Shown: positions 8,134 to 15,590 of the stretch, in pieces | Position numbering within the stretch: position 1 is the first letter of the stretch | Layout: each line of letters begins with the position of its first letter | Source: Nocardia jejuensis NBRC 103114 | GTDB lineage: Bacteria > Actinomycetota > Actinomycetes > Mycobacteriales > Mycobacteriaceae | NCBI RefSeq assembly: GCF_001613145.1 | Contig: NZ_BDBU01000044.1 | Span: forward strand, 1 to 64,000 | DNA length: 64,000 nucleotides | Direction: 5' to 3' | The notes under the pieces: model-generated | Databases searched by the model: none | Seen by the model: only the letters and a program-made list of their open reading frames with translations | Told to the model about the DNA's origin: nothing | Program-made: the position numbers and the translations under genes

Positions 8134-9969
8134 GTGTTCGACACGCTCATCGCGGGTCTGGTCCACGGCAACGCGTACGCGCTGATCGCCGTGGGCATCA
8201 CCCTGATCTTCGGGGTCAGCAACGTGATCAACTTCGCGCACGGCGCGATCTTCGCGTTCGGTTCGGTGCTGGGCTGGTGGTTGATCTCCGAGCACGGGCT
8301 GCCGCTGTGGGCGGCGCTCATCGCGGTGGTCGCGCTGACCGCGCTGGTGGGGGTCGGCATCGATGTGCTGGCGGTGCGCCCGCTGCGGCGCGCTCCGGCC
8401 ATCGCGGCGCTGCTGGCGACGGTGGCGGTGGGGTTGATCATCGAGAACGTGGTCACCCTGATCTTCGGCCCGGACACCCGCCCGTTCCCCCAGGTGCTGG
8501 ACACCAACAACTTCCGTGTCGGCGGGGTGCGTTTCGGCACCTCCGATGTGGTGATGTTCGCGATCACCGTCACGGTGATGGCGGGGCTGTGGGCGTTCCT
8601 GCGTTTCAGCCGGTACGGGCTGGCCATTCGCGCGACCGCGCAGGACCCGGACGCGGCCGCGCAGATGGGGATCGGCGTGAGCCGGATCCAGTCGCTGGCC
8701 TTCGCCATCGCTTCCGGATTGGGCGGTCTCGCAGGCATTTTCGTGGGACTGTACAACTCGAACATCTCCCCGACGAGCGGCGGTGTGGTCGGCATGACGG
8801 GATTCGTCGCGGCCACCATCGGCGGGCTCGGATCGATTCCGGGCGCGGTGGTCGGCGGGTTCGTGCTCGGCGTGGTGGAGGCGTTCGGCATCTACTGGTT
8901 CGGGGACGGTTACCGGGATCTGATCACGTTCGGTCTGCTGGTGGTGTTCCTGGTGCTGCGGCCGGGTGGTCTGCTGGCGCGGCCGCCCGCGATCGATTCG
9001 GAGCCGCTGACCGGCACCTTCCTCGGATCGGGCCGAGAACTGCGGGTGCGCTGGTGGCACGCGCTCATCGCCTTCGCCGTTGCGGGACTGTTGATTCCAC
9101 TGCTCGCGGACGACTACAGCATCTCGGTGGGCACTCAGATCCTGGCCTACGCGATCATCGCGGTGTCGATGACGCTGGTGGCGGGATCGGCCGGACAGCT
9201 GGCCATCGGCCAGGCGGGGCCGATCGCCATCGGCGCGTACACCTCCGCGGTGCTGACCGTGTCGCACGGCTGGGCCTTCCTGCCGGCCATCGTCGTGGCG
9301 GGACTGCTCGCGGCGGTGGTGTCCTCGGTGCTGGCGGCTCCACTGTGGCGGCTCGGCGGCCACTATGTGGCCATCGCCACCCTCGGCATCGGCATCGTGA
9401 CGGTGGCGTTGATCCGCAACTGGGAGCCGGTGACCCGCGGCAGCTACGGCATCTTCGGAATTCCGCCGCCGTCGCTGTTCGGCTATGAATTCACCACGCA
9501 CACCGAGATTTTCCGGCTGGAACTGGTGGTGCTGGCGATCGTGCTGGCGGTCATCGTCGGAGTGCAGCGGTCGCGGCTCGGCACGGTGATCCGGTCGATC
9601 GGCGCGGACGAGGTCGCCGCGCGCTCGGCGGGTGTGCCGGTGCGCGACTACAAGGCGCTGGCCTTCGCCATCGCGGCGTTCTTCTCCGGAATCGGGGGAG
9701 CCCTGCTGGCGCACCAGTATTCGTATATCGACCCGACGGTGTTCAACCTGCCGATGTCGCTGCTGGTGGTGACGATTCTGGTGGTGGGCGGCACCTCCTC
9801 GCCGTACGGGGCGGTGCTGGGCGCGGTGGTGCTGATCGGTGTGCCCGAGGCGCTGCGACTCGCGCCGGAGTTGCGAATCGTGTTGTACGGCTTGGCATTG
9901 CTGCTGGTGGTGCGGTTCCGGCCGCAGGGAATCCTGGTGAGGAGGGAACGTGTCCCGGTCACAGTCTGA
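8134..9969 (+). CDS. Fused LivH-LivM-type ABC permease
   Basis: This 611-residue membrane protein joins two permease halves that are usually separate. The N-terminal half is LivH-like (GNAYALIAVGITLIFGVSNV, NFAHG, then GLGSIPGAVVGGFVLGVVEA). The C-terminal half is LivM-like (AGSAGQLAIGQAGPIAIGAY, FFSGIGGALLAHQYSYIDP, VVGGTSSPYGAVLGAVVL). Many transmembrane segments are evident throughout. It starts with GTG 4 nt after the binding-protein stop and overlaps the ATPase gene by 20 nt, so translation is probably coupled. Confidence 0.9.
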   Translation: MFDTLIAGLVHGNAYALIAVGITLIFGVSNVINFAHGAIFAFGSVLGWWLISEHGLPLWAALIAVVALTALVGVGIDVLAVRPLRRAPAIAALLATVAVGLIIENVVTLIFGPDTRPFPQVLDTNNFRVGGVRFGTSDVVMFAITVTVMAGLWAFLRFSRYGLAIRATAQDPDAAAQMGIGVSRIQSLAFAIASGLGGLAGIFVGLYNSNISPTSGGVVGMTGFVAATIGGLGSIPGAVVGGFVLGVVEAFGIYWFGDGYRDLITFGLLVVFLVLRPGGLLARPPAIDSEPLTGTFLGSGRELRVRWWHALIAFAVAGLLIPLLADDYSISVGTQILAYAIIAVSMTLVAGSAGQLAIGQAGPIAIGAYTSAVLTVSHGWAFLPAIVVAGLLAAVVSSVLAAPLWRLGGHYVAIATLGIGIVTVALIRNWEPVTRGSYGIFGIPPPSLFGYEFTTHTEIFRLELVVLAIVLAVIVGVQRSRLGTVIRSIGADEVAARSAGVPVRDYKALAFAIAAFFSGIGGALLAHQYSYIDPTVFNLPMSLLVVTILVVGGTSSPYGAVLGAVVLIGVPEALRLAPELRIVLYGLALLLVVRFRPQGILVRRERVPVTV

Positions 9970-11056
9970 ACCGGTGGCGTCCGGCTCGGAACCGGTACTG
10001 GTGGTGCGTGGGTTGAAACGCGCGTTCGGCGGGGTTCGCGCCGTGGACGGCGTCGATCTCACCATCGGGGCGGGGGAATTCGTCTCGATCATCGGGCCGA
10101 ACGGATCCGGCAAGTCGACAACGGTGAACCTGATCTCGGGGGTGCTCACGCCCGACAGCGGCGAGATACTGTTGCACGGCAAGCGAATTCGTCCCGGTCG
10201 TCCCGAGGCGGCCGCGGTCGCCGGCATTGCCCGCACCTTCCAGAACGGGCGCGTGTTCGGCAATATGACCGTCCGCGAGAACGTGGACGTCGGCCTGCAC
10301 ACCACGTTGCGCGCCTCACGTCCGCTGCGCGCGCTCTCGGCTCTGCCGCTGCTGCGCTGGATCCCGCTGCTCGCGGAATTCGCCCTCGCCCTGGTGCCGA
10401 CACCGGCGGTTCGCGCCGAACGCCGGGAAATCGCCGCCCGAATCGATACCCAGCTGGCCCGGTTCGGTGAGCGACTCACCCCGCGCGCGGAGAACTCCGC
10501 CCACACGCTGTCCTACGCCAATCGTCGCCGTACCGAGATCGCCCGGGCACTCGCCCTGGAACCGCACCTGCTGCTGCTGGACGAACCGGCGGCGGGGATG
10601 AACCAGACCGAGACCGCCGAAATCGGCAGGCAGCTCGCCGAATTGAAGGCGCAGGGCCAGACGGTCCTGCTCGTCGAACACAAGATGGACCTGATCCACG
10701 ACCTCTCCGACCGAGTCCTGGTTCTGGACGAGGGGCATGTCATCGCCGAGGGCACTCCCGACGAGGTCCTCGCCGACCCCCGCGTGATCGAGGCCTACCT
10801 GGGCCGCAGCCGAGCCGTCCGGTCTCCCGCCGCAGGGTCGTCGGTGGATGCTCGCACCGCTCACGACGTCCAGCACAGCGCCGCCGATTCGGCGCCGGGC
10901 ACATCCATCGACCCCGCCGCCGCTGCCGGCGCGAGTGGGCGCACCGATGCGCTGGACGCCACGGTGGCGCACTCCACCGGCGGGACCTCCGTGAGCGCGA
11001 GGCCGATCGCGGTAGCGCGGACCGAGGGAAAGGTGGCCGCGGATGCCGGACAGTGA
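9950..11056 (+). CDS. LivG-type ABC ATPase with long C-terminal tail
   Basis: This 368-residue ATPase has Walker A GPNGSGKST (about 49-57), Walker B LLLLDEP and the H-loop LLVEHKM. The ABC signature is degenerate, LSYANRRRTEIARAL, where LivG proteins usually read LSYGQ. Residues beyond about 285 form an Ala/Ser/Thr-rich low-complexity tail of roughly 80 residues not found in typical LivG (about 255 residues). The GTG at 9950 has a strong AGGAGGG site. It overlaps both neighbours. Confidence 0.88.
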   Translation: MSRSQSEPVASGSEPVLVVRGLKRAFGGVRAVDGVDLTIGAGEFVSIIGPNGSGKSTTVNLISGVLTPDSGEILLHGKRIRPGRPEAAAVAGIARTFQNGRVFGNMTVRENVDVGLHTTLRASRPLRALSALPLLRWIPLLAEFALALVPTPAVRAERREIAARIDTQLARFGERLTPRAENSAHTLSYANRRRTEIARALALEPHLLLLDEPAAGMNQTETAEIGRQLAELKAQGQTVLLVEHKMDLIHDLSDRVLVLDEGHVIAEGTPDEVLADPRVIEAYLGRSRAVRSPAAGSSVDARTAHDVQHSAADSAPGTSIDPAAAAGASGRTDALDATVAHSTGGTSVSARPIAVARTEGKVAADAGQ

Positions 11057-11834
11057 TGCAGGTTCCGCCGAGAGTCGTGCTGCGGTGGCGAGTGCCGGGG
11101 CGGGCACCGTCCCGATTCTCGAATTCGACAGGGTGACGGTGCATTACGGCGCGTCCCGAGCGTTGAACGAGGTGTCGTTGACGGTGCGCCCGGGCGAGAT
11201 CGTGTCGCTGCTCGGGGGCAATGCCTCGGGCAAGTCGACCACCATGAAGACCGCGCTGGGGTTGCTCGCGCCCAGTTCGGGTGTGGTGCGGATCGACGGG
11301 GTGGATGTCGGCAAGTCCCCGCCGTCGGCGCGGATCGCGGCGGGGCTGGCGTCGGTTCCCGAAGCGCGGCGGGTGTTTCCGGCCATGACGGTGCAGGAGA
11401 ACCTGTTCGTCGGCGGCTACATCCGCAAGGAGCGCCGGTCGGTGCTGGCCGCGCGGGCGGCGGAGATGTTCGAACACTTCCCGCGGTTGGCGCAGCGGCG
11501 CACGCAGCGGGCGGGCACCCTGTCCGGCGGTGAGCAGCAGATGCTCGCCTTCGCGCGGGCGCTGATGAGCAAGCCCCGGCTGATCTGCATGGACGAGCCC
11601 ACCATGGGGCTCTCGCCGCTGTTCGTGGATCGGGTGCTGGACGAGATCGCCCGGCTCAACCAGGAATTGGGGCTGGCGATCCTCATCGTCGAGCAGCAGG
11701 CGGAGCTGGCGCTGAGCATCGCGCACACCGCGAACGTGCTGCGCACCGGCGAGATCGTGCTGCACGGCCCGGCCGGAGAACTCATCGACAACCCGGCCGT
11801 CCGCGACGCCTACCTGGGCAAGGCGGCGGCATGA
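11043..11834 (+). CDS. LivF-type ABC ATPase
   Basis: This 263-residue ATPase has a slightly unusual Walker A GGNASGKST (58-66; GxNGAGKT is usual), signature LSGGEQQM, Walker B LICMDEPTMGLSP and H-loop IVEQQ. It pairs with the preceding LivG-type ATPase to drive the fused permease. The ATG overlaps the upstream gene by 14 nt, and its stop overlaps the next start (ATGA), extending the operon into the two AhpD-fold genes. Confidence 0.9.
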   Translation: MPDSDAGSAESRAAVASAGAGTVPILEFDRVTVHYGASRALNEVSLTVRPGEIVSLLGGNASGKSTTMKTALGLLAPSSGVVRIDGVDVGKSPPSARIAAGLASVPEARRVFPAMTVQENLFVGGYIRKERRSVLAARAAEMFEHFPRLAQRRTQRAGTLSGGEQQMLAFARALMSKPRLICMDEPTMGLSPLFVDRVLDEIARLNQELGLAILIVEQQAELALSIAHTANVLRTGEIVLHGPAGELIDNPAVRDAYLGKAAA

Positions 11835-12352
11835 GCGAGCGAAGGGACCACGTTGTGACGAGTACGACGGATACCGAGCAGGCGAATCCGGCTCCCGAGA
11901 AGGCGAGCCGCGATGTCATCGACGGCGTGCTGGGTGCGAACGCCGCCGCGGTCGCGGGGCTGCGCACCGCGCGGCCGCTGGTCGTCGAGCACACCCAGGG
12001 CGTGTACGACGCGCTGTTCGACGGGCCCGCAGCGCATTCCATCGGTCGTGAGCGCCTGATCGCGGTGGCGGTGGCCGTCGCGGAACTCGCGGGCGCTGCG
12101 GGGCTGGCCGCGCACTACGCCGGGCTCGGGACCGTTCCCGCCGAGGGTGATCCGGTGCTGGCCGCCATCCTGCGCCATGCGGCGCGGGTGAGCACCGCGC
12201 CCGCCTCGCTCACCCGGGCCGACATCGACACCCTGAGCGCCGCGGGACTTTCCGAGACCGACGTCGTCACGCTGGCGCAGGTCATCGGTTACGTGCACTT
12301 CCAGGTCCGCCTGCTGGCGGGCCTCACCCTGATCGGAGCCGCTCATGAGTGA
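11831..12352 (+). CDS. CMD-domain protein, Avi_7170-like
   Basis: This 173-residue alpha-helical protein has the AhpD/carboxymuconolactone-decarboxylase fold (RERLIAVAVAVAELAGAAGLAAHYAGL) but lacks the CxxC pair. The length, and the overlapping peroxidase-like gene just after it, match the Avi_7170/Avi_7169 family pair. Such pairs are known next to ABC importers and flavin-dependent monooxygenases; no luciferase-like gene is present here. Its role is unproven; detoxification or processing of the imported compound is a guess. Confidence 0.75.
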   Translation: MSERRDHVVTSTTDTEQANPAPEKASRDVIDGVLGANAAAVAGLRTARPLVVEHTQGVYDALFDGPAAHSIGRERLIAVAVAVAELAGAAGLAAHYAGLGTVPAEGDPVLAAILRHAARVSTAPASLTRADIDTLSAAGLSETDVVTLAQVIGYVHFQVRLLAGLTLIGAAHE

Positions 12353-12971
12353 GATCGCGACCACCCCCGGCGCCTCCGAGGTTCGCAGCGTCGAGATCGA
12401 CCGCCGGCCAACCGGATTCACCCAGGAACACCTGGATTGGGTGCCCTGGGTGGAACCGATCCGAGTGGCCGACGCCGACGCCGAGCAGCTCCCGTTGCTG
12501 GCGGGTGACCGTGGTGTCGGCCCGTACTTCCGGGTGCTGGCGCGCAATGCGGGCGTGCTCGCTCATCGCAGCGGAAACGACAAGGAGATCTTCTACGGAC
12601 GAGATGGGCTGGGGCGCGCGGAAAGAGAGCTCGCCGCGACCGTGACCTCCCGCCACAACGGCTGTGAGTATTGCGCGTCGGTACATTCGCGCTTCACCTC
12701 CGCGCTGTCCAAACGTGATGCCGATGTGCAACGGCTGCTGGATGAGGGCAACGGTGTGCGAGTCGACGAAAGGTGGGATGCCATCATCGATTTCGTGGAC
12801 GCGCTGGCCGCGAATCCGCCGCGTGCGGAACAGTCGCATATCGCGAGATTGCGCGAGCTCGGTTTCACCGACGCCGAAATCCATGATCTGGTGCTGTCCA
12901 CGGCGTCCTTCTCGTGGGCGAATCGGCTGATGCTCACCCTGGGCGAGCCGGAGGTTCCCCCGCGTTCCTGA
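12345..12971 (+). CDS. Alkylhydroperoxidase-domain protein, Avi_7169-like
   Basis: This 208-residue AhpD-like protein has the redox motif HNGCEYCASVHSRF (Cys 107 and 110, His 114), the arrangement used by AhpD for peroxide reduction. The ATG at 12345 overlaps the preceding CMD gene by 8 nt. It closes the operon begun at 6972. The pairing of a catalytic and a non-catalytic AhpD-fold protein with an importer suggests an oxidative or detoxifying step on an imported substrate (inference). Confidence 0.82.
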   Translation: MSEIATTPGASEVRSVEIDRRPTGFTQEHLDWVPWVEPIRVADADAEQLPLLAGDRGVGPYFRVLARNAGVLAHRSGNDKEIFYGRDGLGRAERELAATVTSRHNGCEYCASVHSRFTSALSKRDADVQRLLDEGNGVRVDERWDAIIDFVDALAANPPRAEQSHIARLRELGFTDAEIHDLVLSTASFSWANRLMLTLGEPEVPPRS

Positions 12972-13336
12972 ACGCTTTTCGGCACCCGTGCGGGCCGGTC
13001 CACTCGATGCTTTCCGAGGGGCCGGCCTTCGTGGTTTCCGCCGGGCGGACAGGACGCGAACGTGTCCGGCAATTGTGTTCGCTGAGGGCTTGCGGTGGTG
13101 TCGTGGCAATCGGAGGATGGGCGGTATTCGGCGCGGGCTCGGACCCGCGCTCAGGCCCGCGCAGCGGCTCTCCGGCCGCGGTGAACTCGCAGGTAGACGA
13201 CTGTCTAGTGGAGTATCGAAAATATTCTAGAATTTTCCGCAAAAAGCTTCCCAGGGCGGGTCGGGCCTGGGTATCGTCCCGATGGCAAACAGTCAGTGAC
13301 AGTGCTGGCGACCCTGGTTCAGATCGGAGCACCACC

Positions 13337-13420
13337 ATGACCGACCTCCTCTCGGACGTCCTCGTGCAGACCATCCTCAAGCTGCTGGCAACCGGTTCGG
13401 CAAGCGGCTCGGCGAAGTAG
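13337..13420 (+). CDS. 27-residue amphipathic peptide (putative)
   Basis: The ORF encodes MTDLLSDVLVQTILKLL followed by an ATGSASGSAK tail. Hydrophobic residues fall at about positions 4-5, 8-10, 13-14 and 16-17, which would make an amphipathic helix, with a Gly/Ser/Ala-rich end. GGAG lies 7 nt before the ATG. It is bounded by an AT-rich promoter-like block and a terminator, so it looks like a self-contained gene. I do not recognise the family. Small helical peptides without signal sequences act as porins (PorA/PorH) in related corynebacteria, but similarity to those is only in style. Confidence 0.45.
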   Translation: MTDLLSDVLVQTILKLLATGSASGSAK

Positions 13421-13472
13421 CCACGCGAGTGCCACCTTTCGGCTACTGCGCGGAAGCCGGGGAGGTGACGAA

Positions 13473-13508
13473 GGGCCCGATCTTCGACGAGGGGATCGGG
13501 TCCTTTTT
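13473..13508 (+). terminator. Intrinsic terminator of unit 1
   Basis: A GGGCCCGATC / GATCGGGTCC stem with one wobble pair is followed directly by TTTTT (13504-13508). It is one of the few T-tailed terminators in the window. Confidence 0.8.
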
Positions 13509-13575
13509 CGTCGAGACGGTCGCGGCGCGTGCGGGCTCGCTATCACGCTGGTCGGAACGTGCATCTCCGCGACAC

Positions 13576-13860
13576 GCGGAATAAATTCTAAAAATATCCT
13601 TAAAAAGTATTCCGTCCCGTACGACTGCTCTGTATCGTGTGGAACGGCAAACGATCAGTGATCTTCGGGTCAAAGCGACATCGGGCCGCGAATCTCCCCC
13701 CGGATCCGCGTTCCGAACCCGGGCGGTTCCCCTGCCTAATACCTGCCGTTCCCGGGTACGTCGGCGCGCTCCGAAACACTGAGCCAACTTTCGGCTATCG
13801 CGCGGTATGTCGAAGGTGCAAACGAAGGGCCCGATCCATGACGAGGGGATCGGGCCCTTC
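13576..13860 (+). repeat. Small transcript unit, copy 2
   Basis: This copy repeats the elements of copy 1 in order: ATTCTAAAAATATCC and AAAAAG (13602), TATCGT (13633), GGCAAAC (13646), TCAGTGA (13655), CTTTCGGCTA (13788) and the GGGCCCGATC hairpin. The AT block is flanked by CGGAATA and TATTCCG arms. No peptide ORF with a ribosome-binding site occupies the place corresponding to the 27-codon ORF, so this copy is either decayed or makes an RNA. Confidence 0.55.
13824..13860 (+). terminator. Perfect 13-bp hairpin ending unit 2
   Basis: GAAGGGCCCGATC pairs exactly with GATCGGGCCCTTC around an 11-nt loop. The loop and stem share sequence with the unit 1 terminator. No T-tract follows; a TATTGT that could serve as the -10 of the TetR gene begins 3 nt later. 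Confidence 0.65.
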
Positions 13861-13876
13861 GGTATTGTCTGGCGCA

Positions 13877-14509
13877 ATGTCTCAGGAAACGAACGCGGGA
13901 AGAATGTACGCCGGGCAGCCCGTAGAAGACCGGCAACGGCAGCGCCGTGCGCGTTTTCTGGAGTCCGGGCTATCGGTGTTCGCGCGCGACGGATACGCGA
14001 ACAGCTCCGTCGGCGCCATCTGCAAGGACGCCGGACTCTCCTCTCGTCAGTTCTACGAGGAGTTCACCGGACGCGAATCGCTGCTGCTGGAGCTGTACGA
14101 GCAGATCGACCGGGAATCACGGGAAGCCGTGTCGGCCACCATCGCCGAGCTTCCGGACGCCAGCGCGATCGACATCATCGATGCCGCCGTGCGCGCCTAC
14201 ATCGAGTCGATCGGCCGAGATCCGCGCAAGGCCCGCGTCGCGCTGGTCGAGGTCGTCGGAGCCGGGCCCAAGGTCGAGAAGTTCCGGCTGGAACTACGCC
14301 GAGCCTGGGGCGCGCTGCTCGCGTCGGCCGCCGAGGATGCCGCCATGCACGGCGAAATCCCGCCCGGTGACTACGAAATGCGCGTGCTGGCCATCATCGG
14401 CGCGGTCAACTACGTCGTGGACGCCTGGAGCGGTTCCGAGCCCCGCCAACCCCTGGACGACGTCATCCGCGTCCTTCGCCGCATCATCATGGGTGCGGTC
14501 AGCGCCTGA
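13877..14509 (+). CDS. TetR-family transcriptional regulator
   Basis: This 210-residue protein has an N-terminal TetR helix-turn-helix (RARFLESGLSVFARDGYANS, then SVGAICKDAGLSSRQFYEEF) and an all-helical ligand domain. The ATG at 13877 has no obvious ribosome-binding site but follows a TATTGT by 8 nt, which fits a leaderless transcript. An ATG at 13904 is an alternative. Its neighbours are the duplicated small units upstream and a hydrolase downstream on the same strand. The target and ligand are unknown. Confidence 0.85.
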   Translation: MSQETNAGRMYAGQPVEDRQRQRRARFLESGLSVFARDGYANSSVGAICKDAGLSSRQFYEEFTGRESLLLELYEQIDRESREAVSATIAELPDASAIDIIDAAVRAYIESIGRDPRKARVALVEVVGAGPKVEKFRLELRRAWGALLASAAEDAAMHGEIPPGDYEMRVLAIIGAVNYVVDAWSGSEPRQPLDDVIRVLRRIIMGAVSA

Positions 14510-14543
14510 CCGACCTCATCCGCCAACGCCCGATCAGCCTCAA

Positions 14544-14592
14544 CCGCCGTCGGCCGCACCGTTTTTCGCATCCGGTGCCGAGCCGGCGGCGG
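14544..14592 (+). terminator. GC-rich hairpin after TetR gene
   Basis: Nested complementary arms (CCGCCG, CGGC and GCACCG on the left; CGGTGC, GCCGG and CGGCGG on the right) enclose a loop with TTTTT. It lies 35 nt after the TetR stop and is a likely terminator. Confidence 0.5.
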
Positions 14593-14623
14593 TTCGTCTC
14601 TGTGAGCAGGTAGCGTGCGGCTG

Positions 14624-15484
14624 ATGGAGACTGTGCCGATCCAGATGCCGGACGGAACCACGGTTCCGGTGCGGTTGATTCCGGCGAAAGGCGAGCGGCG
14701 ACATGCCGTCACCGCCGATGCGCCGCGGCCGGTGGTGGTGATCGTGCCCGGGCTGGGGGTGCCGGGGGAGTACTACTCGCTGTTCGGCGGGCCACTGGCC
14801 GCGCGCGGCTTCGATGTGGCGCTGCTGGAGCTGCGCGGCAACGGCAACAGCACGCCGAAGCCGAACGCGGCCAGCGCGTACGGGTATCAGGAACTGGTGT
14901 CGGTGGATTTCCCGGCCATGCTCGAGGTGGTGCGCGAGCGGTTCCCGGCGAGTACGCCATACCTGCTGGGGCACAGCATGGGTGGGCAGCTGGGCGTCAT
15001 GTACGCCTCGCGGATCAGGGGTCGGCTCGGCGGCCTGATCCTGATCGCTTCGGGCACGCCCTACCACCGCGGCTATCGCGGATTGGCCGCCCCGGGTTTC
15101 CTGCTGGGGAGCGCGGCGATCTCGCTGACCGCGAATCTGGCCGGGTTCTGGCCCGGGCACAAGATCACCGCGGGCGGGTTCGGCCGCCAGTCGAAGGTGC
15201 TGATCAACGACTGGGCCAGGCTGGCCCGGAGTGGCCGGTTCGAACCCACCGGTGCCGACATCGATTACGAGGAGCGCATTTCCAGGCTGAAGCTGCCGGT
15301 GCTGTCGATCACCATGGCGGGCGACGAGCTCACCCCGCCCGGCTCGGCCCGGCATCTGCTGGACAAACTGCCGAACGCGGATATCAGCACCTGGCACAAT
15401 CCGGCGCCGCTGGGACACAACGGCTGGATCAGTGATCCCGAGAGTACCGTCGACTACATCGAAAAGTGGCTCCGGGACCGCTGA
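14624..15484 (+). CDS. Alpha/beta hydrolase
   Basis: This hydrolase of about 286 residues has the nucleophile elbow GHSMGG, a likely catalytic Asp in MAGDELTPP and a His in APLGHNGW. An early VVVIVPGLGVPGEYYSLFGG segment supplies the oxyanion hole. The form resembles YheT/monoacylglycerol-lipase-type hydrolases and has no signal peptide. The start is uncertain: GTG at 14615 and ATG at 14624 are both possible. The substrate is unknown. Confidence 0.82.
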   Translation: METVPIQMPDGTTVPVRLIPAKGERRHAVTADAPRPVVVIVPGLGVPGEYYSLFGGPLAARGFDVALLELRGNGNSTPKPNAASAYGYQELVSVDFPAMLEVVRERFPASTPYLLGHSMGGQLGVMYASRIRGRLGGLILIASGTPYHRGYRGLAAPGFLLGSAAISLTANLAGFWPGHKITAGGFGRQSKVLINDWARLARSGRFEPTGADIDYEERISRLKLPVLSITMAGDELTPPGSARHLLDKLPNADISTWHNPAPLGHNGWISDPESTVDYIEKWLRDR

Positions 15485-15510
15485 TTCGGCTCGGGGCGGT
15501 CAGCGGTCGC

Positions 15511-15590
15511 TCAGTGCGTCCGGTGTCCGATCAGTGCGCCCGGTGTGCGATCAAGGCGCCCGGTGCCCGATCACGGCGTGGTCCGGTCGA
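15511..15590. repeat. 20-bp tandem repeat (four units)
   Basis: Four consecutive 20-bp units each begin TCA and end CGA, with cores like GTGCGCCCGGTGTG. Units 1-3 are close copies; unit 4 is more diverged. They lie between convergent genes, and the stop codon of the prolyl oligopeptidase gene is the first triplet of unit 4. Confidence 0.75.

Larger units (their letters stand above)
13212..13508 (+). repeat. Small transcript unit, copy 1
   Basis: The unit begins with an AT-rich block (ATTCTAGAATTTTCC, then AAAAAG at 13241). A TATCGT, a GGCAAAC (13284) and a TCAGTGA (13293) follow, then a 27-codon ORF, a CTTTCGGCTA block (13436), and an intrinsic terminator. The same ordered elements recur about 352-362 bp downstream, so the two are diverged tandem duplicates. 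The layout is that of a monocistronic small gene or RNA with its own promoter; transcription is inferred. Confidence 0.6.
12972..13876. other. Gene-poor region with duplicated transcript unit
   Basis: These 905 bp lack any long gene. They hold two similar units listed separately: unit 1 at about 13212-13508 with a 27-codon ORF, and unit 2 at about 13576-13860 without one. The first roughly 240 bp (12972-13211) show nothing I can support. Two islands of nearly pure A/T stand out sharply from the surrounding high-GC DNA. Confidence 0.6.

Noticed and set aside
8008..10506. 832-residue minus-strand frame across the Liv permease
   Set aside because: Arg/His/Gln-rich shadow of the permease and ATPase genes with no recognisable domain.
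13637..13876. Upstream extension of the TetR protein to 290 residues
   Set aside because: The added residues cover repeat unit 2 and its terminator and show no TetR similarity.
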